Source of the DNA: Drosophila persimilis | Taxonomy: Eukaryota; Arthropoda; Insecta; Diptera; Drosophilidae | Assembly (NCBI RefSeq): GCF_003286085.1 | Contig: NW_020825338.1 | Span: forward strand, 372,001-436,000 | Direction of reading: 5' to 3' | Length of the DNA stretch: 64,000 nucleotides | In this document: positions 40,276 through 51,258 of the stretch, piece by piece | Position numbering within the stretch: position 1 is the first letter of the stretch | Layout: every line of letters starts with the position of its first letter | Program-made: the position numbers and the translations under genes | Notes under the pieces: model-generated | Seen by the model: the letters and a program-made list of their open reading frames with translations, nothing else | Database searches by the model: none | Told to the model about the DNA's origin: nothing

Positions 40276-40680
40276 ACATTTATACCCGATACTCTGTCAG
40301 TGTGGCTCCCCTTGGGCAGAGAGCGAACACTGCACGAAGAAGAGTGTTTGTGAAAGAGAGGGACATTGCGTAGCAATGCAGTTTCATTTCTTTCTTCTGT
40401 CTATAAGAACCCGATCTGATTGGGGTCTTTGTGGGGGCGGTATGGGACGTGAAACAAACTTGATTCAGTGTGATACAAAATTGAATTACTCTAGCTCTTG
40501 TAGTCTTTGAGATCGCGGCGCTGATCGGGACAGACGGGCAGACAGACATGGCTATATCGACTCGGCTATTGATGCTGATCAAGAATATATAGGCTTTATG
40601 GGGTCAGAAACGCTTCCTTCTGGGTGTTAAACACATCTACTTTCAGCAAAAATCTGATATACGCTATACCTTTGTATAAT
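40276..40680 (+). repeat. Mini-me/SGM-like interspersed repeat
   Basis: The segment begins near TATACCCGATACTC and holds a GGGACAGACGGGCAGACAGA tract (GTCY-type repeat, complement). It then has the conserved core GATCAAGAATATATAGGC-TTATGGGGTC and GAAACGCTTCCTTCTGGGTG, and ends near ATACGCTATACC. This layout matches what I know of dipteran mini-me elements and the related obscura-group SGM repeats, which are short, non-coding and highly repeated. No coding capacity. Confidence 0.6.
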
Positions 40681-43600
40681 CACGGTTTTTGTGGCTCAAC
40701 TCCTCATAAACGGCTCGATGGATTTTTCATACATACATATGTATGTTAATCTCTAGCTGAATTATATTTTCTGTCTTAAATCTTTATCGTGATCCTTCTG
40801 TCCGTTGCTCGATTAGTATGAAAACAAGACTCGCAAGCTGACGCTTTCAAAAGATTTTGGCAGGAACCACCAAGTACATAGTCGCGTTATGTGACAAGCT
40901 GTCAAGGTCTATATATTTTGTTTAATGTTTATAACTACCTACTGATTTAAGCAAAACATATAATATTATAATAAGCTTTCTGATTTAAGCCAACGAAATT
41001 GTAAGCCAATAGTTATCGTACTATCTGCTGTAGGGAAGATCGTTCCGCAAGGGCATTTCAGGCCAGGACATTTGGCATGTCCAAGCTGGACTTGCTTACG
41101 TTTTTTATGTAAATTTCATGCACAACTGTCTGCACTTGCTCTGCATCGCCATCCCCGACTTCATTCTCTATTTTCCACGAACTCTCTTCTCCACAAACCC
41201 GAAATTCCAGTGAGTGGGAGTGTCTGTGTGTGGGTGATTTCCGACAATTTGCATGGATGCTTGGTCGGTTCCGTTTCCTCCTATTTTACATATGTACATT
41301 TCTTGCATTTATGTATTTCTTCCGCCGGACCTTCAATCACTCCAACCGCAAACCCGCATGATACGTCCCCCCAGACTGCTTCCGCATTTGATATTCGATA
41401 TTCCAAATTGGGAATTCCATGCAAAAGCCATCAGCTGAACTTCTGCTGCTAATTGCAACAAAATATGCAATCGAACGGAAATTATAGAGCTGCCCAAAAT
41501 AATACACTCGCACTCACATACACACCAACACGCTTGCCCCATAAAAAGGGCGACACACACAAACGTAATGGGGGATACACAAAGAAAACCAAATATTATG
41601 AAGGGCCCAACACTTTCCCGAATAATTCGACTGCCGAAATAATAGAAATGGAAGCTAATAAGAGCTAGAAGGGATATTATCAGGCGTCAAAGCTTCACAA
41701 ATGAAAGCCGATGAAACGAATATGAAACTGAAATATTTTAAAGACCCACAAACAATTATTTTTCAACCGAAAATAATATATAACGTATAATGATTCAATG
41801 TTGGGATCTGCTGTAGCAATACTTCCTGGACCTCTCCTACTCTTCTTCCATTTCTTAAATGTAAAGTTCTTTGCTCGTTTAATTGCTGAAAAATGTTAAT
41901 GGGGAAAATAAGGAGAAGTGCGTTTACGACGCCACTGATGCAGAATTCTGCATGTTCGGTTTACGATTGTTCAGGAATGTTCCTATATACATACATACAT
42001 ATGTACATATGTATGTATATGCGCATATACTTTGCATGCATTCTCCAGCTGCTCAGTACGTCAGTGAAACATTTGCATCGGAGTTTTTCAAAGTCCGAAC
42101 ACTATATACACTATGTGATAGCTTTCATACGAACTTATTCAACTATCCATTTTTGAGTACGTAATCCAGTCTTAAAGACATTTTATTTAGTACTGGTGCA
42201 AAATTTCTAGTAGGTTCAGGGCTTCGGGTCAACGGAAGTCAAAAATAACTTTTTATCCAACTCAATAGGAACGTTTATATTTCTAGAAGTAGTTGATGAT
42301 GATCGCTAAGTACTCGGCCATATGCATAGCACTACATTCCGTTCAGGTGCCAATGAAGATTCCAAAACTGCAGCAGGCTGCAGCAACAATAGCAATAACA
42401 ATAAAGACTAAGCCCACAGCTGTGCATTCCTCATAGTCACACTCGGACAGATCTACATACGAATGTACATGTATGTACAAAATACATACATACCTACATA
42501 AGTACTCTTTCATAGAGTTTGAAGTGAGTGCATATAAATAGACTCCACACCCATGAAGTGGAGTAAATGTACAATAGATAGGGATGATTGAGTGAACGAC
42601 TCACGTCTTTGCGATGCAATGTGATCGGTTGAATGCATATCGATAGCCATAACCATATGTTGAATATGCGACTTACCGTTTAATAATGATAGGAGTTTGC
42701 TCTTGAGTGCATTTATAGCTACTTCAGAAATTATAAATCTAATTAAGCAGCAATTTATCCATTGAATTGTGACCTTTGGTTACATCTTCAGATGCTGGCA
42801 ATTATGGAAAAAATAACAGAATCGACTTTTTCTATTCGTCTGCGTTTTGACTTTGTATTTATTAGGTAATCGGCTATTAGCTCATACATTGAAAAAGATA
42901 AATTAATAAGTAGTATCACGAAGAAACCGTCAGTCACGCTCCCATCCATAGCGCGTGTCTCGAGACTCTTTCTGGCATCGATGGGCACATGGCGCGCAAG
43001 GAGTTTGCCGACAATGCCGACACTAACCATAAACAAAACGTTTAAGTTGCAACATCTATCCGCCGAGCAGCAGCCCCATACAATCTCAAACGACTCTCCC
43101 GCCCCTCCCTCTCCATTCCGCAGACCCATAAAACTCTGATAGATGGACGAGACGAGTGTCTAGTGGCTCGGTACAGGGGCATAAGCCCAAAAGTTGCACT
43201 ATTTACATTTTCGTTGAGATGTGAATAAATTCTCAGGGGCTAGATGAAATTCACACTTGCATATCGTGTGTGTACTCATATAAATATATGCTGCATTCAT
43301 ACGCACAAATAAGTATATCTTTACACACACATATGTACGTATCAGCAGACGATAGTCCAAGTCCTACGATAACGTCCCACGCATTCCCATAGGACCCCAT
43401 TAATCTCAAGTTTGTTTCCATCACCGTCTGCACCCCCAACTACTAAAACTCTCCCTCGAACTCACGCACGCACTAAAACACTCGGATATAAATAGACTGG
43501 CAAGCCGTGTTGATCCAATGTTTGCGCTAATTTATGGTAGACAATCATAAAACATCTTAATGGCCACCGAGCACTTGCTCAATCCCAACGGAACGGCATC

Positions 43601-46307
43601 GAACAGATCCGAACGAAATGATGCAACCGATGATGATCTGGAGAATGGGAATTTATTTATCTTGACATTTATTTGGTGATAATTAACGAGGCGAAAGCTT
43701 TGCAATTCGGAAGGCAAATTTCCAATTGTGCTTCCAGCTCTAAAAAAAAGTTGGGTTAGGTCAAAGCGGTAGCGGGGGATAAACGGTCCTCTCCCCAGGT
43801 CACTTGGACCTACGGAAGGAACTTCCAGCTTTCTCATCAAAAATATGTTCACGCCTTGAAGTACATATATATGTACATATGTTCGACATTAGCTACTGCC
43901 TCCGATTTCGTCAGTTATTCAGATATACTTACGTTTATACTGGTTGCATCTGCAAAGATCTCTACACCTCAAGAATCATGTGTAATTTCGAACCACAGTG
44001 GAGCAAACCGAGAAATCGAATAGCTGGTCCTGGAAAAGAGACGACTGCAAACGAAGTGGAAGTCCAATAATATCGGTGCAGAGTATGAAAAAAGTCGAAC
44101 AAGACTGAAACGCCTGCCATTTTAATGCAATCCATGGAATTTTCTCCGCGCGAATAAAAGTATTCTTAAGATTCATATTTTTATACCCGGTAGATCCGCA
44201 GTATTAAAGCTACAAGAAAACCAAAATGCCAGTATAATATAGATTTATATTATTATTACTATATGAGTGTAAATATTAATCATATTAGATGCTGTTTTCC
44301 ATTTCCTAGAGTTTTGTGTTCATTGTTTCTAATTCCAAGTTAAACAGGAACATGTTCCATATGCATCAACATTGAGAGTGGTCGTAAGGCGCCATTGATG
44401 CATGATGTAAGTGCAGTGCAGGTGGTCCTTTCAAAAGAAAGAAATGATTTCCAGGATGGGGCCAACTGAATGGCAAGCCAATGCCTGAATGAGTGACAGT
44501 CTTAATTACAGAGAGATTAGCATGGCCATGGACCTTCAAAAGGGGACTGGGACTGGGAATGGAGCTGGAACTGGTAGTACGACGGCGATGGCGAATGGCC
44601 CAGGAACGAGGATGCAGAAAGCGTTGCATGTATTCAATGTCACGTTCCAGTGGAGGCCCACGACTTTGGTGATGAAAGTGCTTCTGCCAGGTGAATGCTA
44701 TGGCGAATGGCAGGCTCTCCAGATGCTGCTGCTTCTCCTGTTCCTTCTCCTGCTGCTCCTCTTCCTGTTCCGCTTCAACTTGATTTCTTTTCTTCTTGTT
44801 TTTATTTTTTTTCCGCTCCCTTGTTACATTTGATTGTCGCAAACGAAGTGGAAACGCAAATGTTGCACAAACGCACACGCATGCCGTGTCGGGAAGGCAG
44901 GGTGGTGGGGTAGAGGTAGAGGTGGAAGTGGAGGTGGGGTTGGGAAGAGGGGTAACGGAAATGCACACTAATTACTCCTTGGAAGAGGGAATGATGGAGA
45001 CAAAGGAACAGAAGGAGCAAAACCCTTTTTGCTTTTACGCTCCTCTGCCCTGACCATTTCACAATTTGTTATACCCTTTCAGATTGGCCAAGCTGTAAAT
45101 TTTATTGAGAAAACTGGTCGCTTATTATCAAGGGCCTTTCTTTTTATTGCCTGGTTTTGAAATTTAACCAAAGTCAAAGTCAAACCACATCTATCAAATC
45201 GTGTTAGCTGTCATATGATCCAATCCATTTAAAATACTCTACTCGAAAGCTGTTGAGAATCATAATTACACCACTCTCAACAAGCTGTCGTATAATGTCT
45301 TTTGATATGGTCAAGCTGAGATTAATCGATGAATTAATCTGATGAATGGACTGGCCCGTACGAGTACGGACATACCCAGTGAGGGTACTTAAAGCTTCGG
45401 TACCCGGAGCTAGCTTTCCATGCTTGTAGTGGCTTCGCTTTGCTTCTGCTTTTGCTGCAGGCTTTTCTTTCATTCTTTCTGGCTCTCATTCAAAAGCCCC
45501 ATTCCCATGGCCGCCCATTCCCCCGTATGATAATTGAAATGGTGAGCTGAGCCGCCAATGGGGCTGGAGCGGGGCACGGAATACAGCCGTGGGCCGGTTC
45601 GGGACGGAGCCAAGTCAAACACAATAACCATGCACCAGAGAAAACGGAAAACCAAAAAAAAGAAGAAAATTTAATAGCTCGGCACGCTGCGCAATGATAA
45701 CACAAAAGGGCCAATTCAAATTTCGATTTCGAATTCAAATTCGAATTTGCATTTCACCCACATAAAGTGTAGCGGTGCCCTAAGCGACTGTTATAGATTT
45801 CGTTTAAGTATCGGATCAGCGCGGAGAAGTACAAAATATGATTTATGTGAGCTTTACTTCATTTTGAAATTCTTAAAAGCTCCACTATATGTAATATGTA
45901 ATCATATGTGGCAGAACAGCTGTTCGCATAGTTTTTATGAAAAGCTCGGCATTGACACTTGACAGATAGAAAGCTGTCCAGCGTGAGAGGAAAAGAGTGA
46001 AATCGAAATCCAAAGGCATCTGCTTGGTGCCCGGCCCTTAGGTATAATTATTTATAATGAACGCTGAACGAGTCTTGTTTGATTCGGTAACGATTGTATT
46101 TATGTCATTCGTCTAGATTGCCCACCAAAATGGAAATAGATGTTCTCACACAATTAGGGGAAAGACAGGGGTAAATTTGTCCGTAAGTTTGTATCGACCA
46201 TTCCAAGAATGGTCCTCGGAACTGCAACAGCGAACGGACGCGTCCTTATTCACTCCGAATCAAATTGTTATTAACAAGCGCATAATTGTCTAAAAAAATA
46301 GATTTTG
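40681..46307. other. Gene-free intergenic stretch
   Basis: No supportable gene. Repeated TACATATGTA-type palindromes lie near 40735, 41295, 41985-42015, 42470 and 43870. A short copy of the LINE 3' terminal repeat lies at 43745-43815 and a GGGACT stretch near 44543. Long frames such as 44366-44968 (minus) are low-complexity shadows. Confidence 0.55.
43745..43815 (-). repeat. Second copy of LINE 3' terminal repeat
   Basis: Read on the plus strand, GGTTAGGTCAAAGCGGTAGC and CCCCAGGTCACTTGGACCT align with 25071-25133, with small indels in between. No coding remnant accompanies it, so it is probably a severely 5'-truncated LINE copy inserted on the minus strand. Confidence 0.5.
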
Positions 46308-46958
46308 TTAGTGTTTACAACTAAAATCAAGCATCGAGCATAGTCTTCGAAAAGCAGCACGCTCACATATATGTACATAGAAACATAAACACTTATACGC
46401 GAAATACCTAAACTGCACAAAAACAAAACAAATCACAAAAGAGACGTGGAAAACACACCCGCAACAATGCTGGGACAGCGAGTGATCACAATAGCAGTGC
46501 ATTCTCAGCAGTCCCATGGAGCGCTTGGATTCGATCGCTGGTGAGGTAAAATGATGGGTGTCCGAGTCATCGATTTGGAAAGGGTGTTTGATCTCCGCTC
46601 TCAGAGGGATCGGCTGGATGAGCGGGTTGTGGGGCTTGACCGGGAAGTGGCGCATCTTCGCGCACTGGGTGGGAGGGTGAGTTGGCTTTGAGGCGAGATT
46701 GGCAGTCGAACACATGACAAAGAGTGCGTGTGAGCTACGAATCCACAGCGTTCCCTTTGTGGGGGAGAAAATGTAAGAGCTCTCTTCAACGAACTCTGCT
46801 TCAATATTCAGCTGACCCCACCACCAAGAATCCGTGACGTATTCAGGGCCAGACAAACACAACACGATCCCGTTATAATTGTTAAAATCGAAAACGTCCG
46901 CGAGAAGATCACTCTCCTCAGTAAGATTTGGATTTACCGCCGCGAGAGCAAGAGACAA
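46308..46958 (-). CDS. Unrecognised 216-codon open frame
   Basis: I do not recognise this. The frame opens with MSLALAAVNPNLTEESDLLA and an acidic, aromatic segment (DFNNYNGIVLCLSGPEYVTD, then SWWWGQLNIEAEFVEESSY). It ends with a hydrophobic, Cys-rich tail near residues 165-200. The first 90 residues look more protein-like than the random frames nearby; the rest does not. It sits just left of the transposon island, so it may be a remnant of an unknown element or a chance frame. No signal peptide or known motif is visible. Confidence 0.22.
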   Translation of the reverse strand: MSLALAAVNPNLTEESDLLADVFDFNNYNGIVLCLSGPEYVTDSWWWGQLNIEAEFVEESSYIFSPTKGTLWIRSSHALFVMCSTANLASKPTHPPTQCAKMRHFPVKPHNPLIQPIPLRAEIKHPFQIDDSDTHHFTSPAIESKRSMGLLRMHCYCDHSLSQHCCGCVFHVSFVICFVFVQFRYFAYKCLCFYVHICERAAFRRLCSMLDFSCKH

Positions 46959-47098
46959 CTGTCTTTACACGGCGCGGCCTCGTGCATGTACGGCCTTATG
47001 ATAGAGAGGGCTTCAATGCATTGAGCGCATGGATTTGTTTATTGTTTATTGTTTTTCAAATATTGACTTTGCGCCCCTAAAAAGTTCTCACTTTATAA

Positions 47099-48285
47099 AT
47101 GAATGGTGAAATAGGTAGTTCCATAGCCGGTAGTATGATTAAAATAATTATATACCATAGAAATGGTCTCAAAGTTGTACACATAAATGCACAGTTTGTT
47201 AAGGAAAATCGATGAGTTTAGATTTATCTTTACTCAGTCAAATCTAGATGTTATATGTGTATTTGAGACGTGGTTTAACTCTGATGTGATTTGTCTATTG
47301 TGTGTGATGGTTATGTTGTTTTTCGTTCGGATCGTATTGGACATGCATTTGGCGTTGCAATATATGTAAATACGAAATTGAAATGTAATGTTAAGTATAC
47401 ACAACCTAGAGTACGTTCTATTGAATATCTCTTCTTGGAAGTCGCAAGCCAAATGAACAAGAAAATGTTATTATGCTGTATTTATCGACCCAATCGTACA
47501 ATCGATTATGAGCCACTTTTAAATATTATCACGGACATCTCGGTTTCATACACTGACATCATACTTGCAGGTGATCTCAATAGCAATGTCTTGAAAGAGA
47601 GTCATCTATTAGATAACTTTGCCTCCCTGGGTTTGTACGCAGTTAATACAACCTTGCCTACACATTTCAGCAATACCTGTGATTCACTTCATGACATTTT
47701 CTTCACTAATGACCCTAGCAAGACTACTATATGACCAGGTATAAGTACCAGCATTCTCTAAACATGACCTTATTTTCCTGACATATGACTTGACTTTGGC
47801 CCATAAAGCTAATTCCTTTACTTATAGATATTTTAAAAATCTTGACTATAATGAACTTTATCTAGAATTTTATGCGTGTGACTGGGCTTCGATTTACCTT
47901 TCTCCCCTTGTTGATTGCCAATTGAGTGTTTTGAACAACAATATTCAGTACTTGTTCAACAAGACAAAATCCATGGTTTAACAACGAGATACAGTAAATG
48001 GAAGCGGTTTAAAACAGAATACTTCCGTTTAAGGTACAAAACTATAAGATCTGCTCAGCGTAGCTACTATAAATCTAAGTTCCAAAATTGCTCTACCATT
48101 ACGCAAAAATGGAATGAAATGAATAGTATAGGAATAGGCAAATGTAAACAGAAGACTGAGCTGGATATAAATGTCGAAGAACTTAACAAAAAGTTCTCGT
48201 GAGACGTACATATGTACCTGAATAGCATTCCACTTGCTGATAATAGTTTTAGCTTTGTGTGTGTCAATCAATGTGATGTCCTTGC
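47099..48285 (+). pseudogene. LINE ORF2, endonuclease half (interrupted)
   Basis: This is the AP-endonuclease part of a CR1/Jockey-superfamily LINE ORF2, which nicks target DNA for reverse transcription. It opens at ATG 47099 and soon reads GLKVVHINAQ, then (after a 1-nt shift) SLLRKIDEFRFIFTQSNLD and VICVFETWF, followed by the YRPNRTI and IILAGDLNSN blocks; the last is the catalytic D-x-N. At least four frame changes and stops occur (near 47210, 47290, 47735 and 48200). The right-hand end reads FSFVCVNQCDVLAS, the start of the RT N-terminal region, and stops where the LTR element begins. The RT half resumes at 58.9 kb. Confidence 0.75.
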
Positions 48286-48612
48286 GTCCCACACGTAGGG
48301 GGCGGTATAGGGTTAAGCGCTAACGGCCGTTATCCGGGGATATCCGGAGGCGGCGAATTCCCGAGAAGAGCTCTCCCGGGGACCCAAGATGAGAGGGGAG
48401 GACCCCTGGAGAGAGAGCAGCGGGATGACGGGATCGGGCCGGCAGTGGCCCAGCGCATGACCAAATATGGGCATGAGATCACGCCACCAGCCAGGTCCCG
48501 TTGGAAAGCGACAAGGGAATGAAGGAACGCCGATGGAAAAATACGGGCACCGCATGGCGGAAAGTGCCGTTAGCGCCAGGCGGCATCGGCGGCGCCGACG
48601 CAGAAGCGAGCC

Positions 48613-48650
48613 TATAAGAGGAGGGCCGCGACCAGGAACGAGGACAGTCA
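48613..48650 (+). promoter_or_regulatory. LTR core promoter (TATA and initiator)
   Basis: TATAAG at 48613 is followed 33 nt later by ACAGTCA, close to the arthropod initiator TCAGTY with A at 48646. The same pair is present in the 3' LTR. This would set the start of the genomic RNA and the U3/R boundary. Confidence 0.6.
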
Positions 48651-49072
48651 AGAGCAAGAGTGAAGTGAATAGTGAGCACCAAGAGTGAGACCGAGCGAAG
48701 GGAGAAGAGCTTTAGAAAGCGAACGCGTTGTGGGAGGATTGAGAGGCGGACTCGAGCGTGCAGCCAAGAGCCAAAGATCCCAATCCCTTGAACCAACGGT
48801 GCCACGCTTGAAGTGCATCCCACAGGGAGTGAGGCATCCTCGGGCCGAAAAGCCAAGTGAGTCGAGTGAGAGCGAACGCGTCAGGCGCCTGACTGAGAGG
48901 CGGATTTGGGCCACGTGCCAAGAATGGCTAGCCCCAGTCAGTAGAGCCGGCGGTGCCACGCTTGGCGACGCCGTGGGGGGTCCAGGGTGCGACACGCTCA
49001 TCAAAACACAGAGGAGAACCAAGGGAGAACCAGCACCGGAGTCGGAATAGCGTAAGATAGATTTAAGATGCC

Positions 49073-49078
49073 AATAAA
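49073..49078 (+). terminator. LTR polyadenylation signal
   Basis: AATAAA in the 5' LTR, with its counterpart at 58769-58774 in the 3' LTR, where it would direct 3' end formation of the element's RNA. Confidence 0.65.
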
Positions 49079-49219
49079 GCATATTGGCATACCAGTACAA
49101 AACCCAACCCGTGCCTTCTTACTTGTCGTCGGGGCAACATACAAATATTGTTGCAGCGAGCCCACCGACCGCTGAGCCAGCCCAGCTGCATCAGACGGAA
49201 AAATACGGTTCGTTACAAC

Positions 49220-49237
49220 TGGCGCCCAACGTGGGGC
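49220..49237 (+). promoter_or_regulatory. Primer binding site, tRNA-Lys(CUU) type
   Basis: TGGCGCCCAACGTGGGGC starts two bases after the 5' LTR and is the 18-nt complement of the tRNA-Lys1,2 3' end (the same site as in Mason-Pfizer-type retroviruses, from memory). It primes minus-strand DNA synthesis. Confidence 0.85.
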
Positions 49238-49308
49238 CTCTCGACAAGTAAAAGACAAAGTGCGTTTGGGAAGGGCGGTACTGAGTTTGGTATCGCGAGG
49301 GCATAAAA

Positions 49309-50704
49309 ATGAGGAGCCGACGATGGGTTCATTCATTGAGGAAAGAGGACTTGGTCCAGTGCGCGCGGGCGTGCGGTCTTCGATTGGAAGGCACGCTGAC
49401 CGAGATGCGCCGAATCTTCAAGGAGTGGATAGAGAAGCATGGAGAGGAACCGGAGTATGCGGACGCGCTCGAGGCCTGGGAGATGAAGGCGGGAGGAGCC
49501 GCGACCGCGGCCCAGATGGAGGACGGGGCGGATCCATACGAGTGCCTGACGCTGCCGGCGAGTGCGGAGCAAGCAGCGCTGTGGAGACGGCCGTCCGAGA
49601 CCCAAGAGGAGCTCATCGCGAGCCTGGCGGTCCCGGTGAAAAGCCGGTCGCCCAGCCGCCCGCGGGCAGAGAGTGGGGAGAGGCCAACCAGGCCAGCACA
49701 GCCAGAGCAAGGGAGCGCGAGAAACCCACAGGGATTGGAAGAGGGGAGAGCAGGGGAGGATCGTCGACGGGGACTCGATGAACAAACCACGAGACCGCTC
49801 AGTTCGAGTTTTGCCCACGTCGCCAAGCAGGTCAGGGAGTGGTCGTTTCGGTTCGACGGAACGGCGAAGCCGCTCGAGTTCCTGGAACAAATCGAGTGGT
49901 CAGCCGACATGTACGGGTTAGAGTTGAATTTAATTCCGCGAGCCATGCTTGAGCTTCTAAAGGGTCGGGCGCTCATGTGGTTTGTAGCCAACAACAGGCA
50001 GTGGCAGACATGGAACGCATTTGCGCGTAGCTTCCAAGCATACTTCCTGCCGAGGGGGTATTTTGAAAAATTACTCCAGGAGGTGAGGTTGAGGAAGCAA
50101 AGGTGGGGAGAGCCATTCAAGGACTACATGGTGGAGATGCAGACCCTCATGCGGCCACTAAAATGCACGCCCGAAGAGCAGTTGGAGCTCATCAGAGACA
50201 ACAGCATGCCCGATTTAAAGGGTGTTCATCCGGCCGCATAGGTGCAGAGACCTGGATCACATGATGACGCTGGCCGACGAATTTGAGGCTCTGGAGAGGG
50301 ACCGGCTGGAGTTCCAGCGGGAGTGTCCGGCGAGTAAAGCAAAAGCAAACAATCCGTTCACTCGTCCGGCAGTAACGGAGATATGTCGCCGCTGCCAGGG
50401 CGAAACGGCAGCCAGCTCTGATCCGACAGGGGAAAAAAGGCCGGTCCCGACGCGGCGGGACGACCAAGCGAACACGAACATAGAGGCTGGGTTCGTGAAA
50501 AACCCAGCCCAGGCGTGTCGACGATGCGGAAGTGACCGCCATTGGGCACAAGCATGCAATGGCCGACCGATAACATTCTGCTGGAGGTGCGGCAAGGCAG
50601 AAGCCCCGACATGGCAGTGCTGCCAGAAAGCGGGAAACGCCCCGCGACCCAAGCCGCGGAGGGCCGTGCCAGGGTCGCAAGACGAAGCCCCCCAAAGCTC
50701 GTAG
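49309..50704 (+). pseudogene. gag polyprotein (frameshifted)
   Basis: Gag forms the particle and binds the RNA. The frame from ATG 49309 to 50241 starts with a SAP-like segment (LRKEDLVQCARACGL). It continues through a charged linker to the capsid-like retrotransposon gag domain at about residues 175-305, with REWSFRFDGTAKPLEFLEQI and WNAFARSFQAYFLP. A one-base indel near 50218-50222 moves the reading to the next frame, which holds the rest of capsid (HMMTLADEFEALERDR) and the nucleocapsid to 50704. The first zinc knuckle is a proper C-x2-C-x4-H-x4-C (CRRCGSDRHWAQAC). The second (CWRCGKAEAPTWQC) has Ala where His is expected. The start is the first ATG after the primer site, about 70 nt downstream. 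Confidence 0.8.
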
Positions 50705-51258
50705 GAGAACTCACGGTGGAGGATGTCCAGCTGTCGGCGGTGGTGAGGATCGCGGGCAGCAACTGGAAAGCAACGGTCGATACCGGGGCGACAAGCAGTT
50801 TTATCAGCTGCGAGGCGGCGAGTAGACTGGGGGAAGAGAGGCGACAGAAAGAGACGAGGAAGCTGGTGCGGCTGGCTGACGGACGCAGCCGGGAAATCAA
50901 TTCCCAGATCGAGGTGGAGCTGGCCTTCGGGGACAAGATCGTTACAATCCCGCTTCTCGTGTTGCTCGGAGTAATAGATGAGCTGGTCCTGGGATGGGAT
51001 TTCCTTGCCGCAGTCGGAGCAGAGGTGACCTGTGTGGGACACAGGGTTGTGATCCCTGCGAGGCCACCGCCAGGGGCGGTTGGAGGAGAAGTTGTCAGTG
51101 GCGGTGGTAGCGAACACTGGAGGGTCCGTCGAGCCCGCATCCGACGGAACGCGAGCGGAGGAGGGATCGGTCGAAAACTTCCTGGCAAAGGAGTTGGAAG
51201 AGTTCCGAGAACTGAAGGGAGTGTCGAACATAGCTACACACACGATCACTATGAGTGA
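50542..51258 (+). pseudogene. pol: retropepsin-type protease
   Basis: The frame overlaps the end of gag by 163 nt in the -1 frame, as expected where gag-pol is made by ribosomal frameshifting. The aspartic protease active site reads VDTGATSSFIS (at about 50777), and the second conserved block LGWDFLAAVGAEV follows about 80 residues later, both intact. The protease cuts the polyprotein. Around 51080-51180 the coding potential moves to another frame, so protease and RT are no longer joined in this copy. Confidence 0.8.

Larger units (their letters stand above)
48286..49217 (+). repeat. 5' long terminal repeat
   Basis: It aligns with 57996-58913 from TCCCA through the terminal GTTACA, with about 13-15 substitutions and two indels by eye (one of about 14 bp near 48650). 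Both copies also carry TGTGA 14 bases before this alignment (48272 and 57982), but the bases between do not match, so the true left end of this copy is uncertain. U3 holds the promoter at 48613. R runs from about 48646 to just past the AATAAA at 49073. U5 runs to the primer site. Confidence 0.85.

Noticed and set aside
44366-44968. 200-codon minus-strand frame
   Set aside because: It consists of translated microsatellite (ST repeats, KNK/EQ runs) with frames open on the other strand; likely chance.
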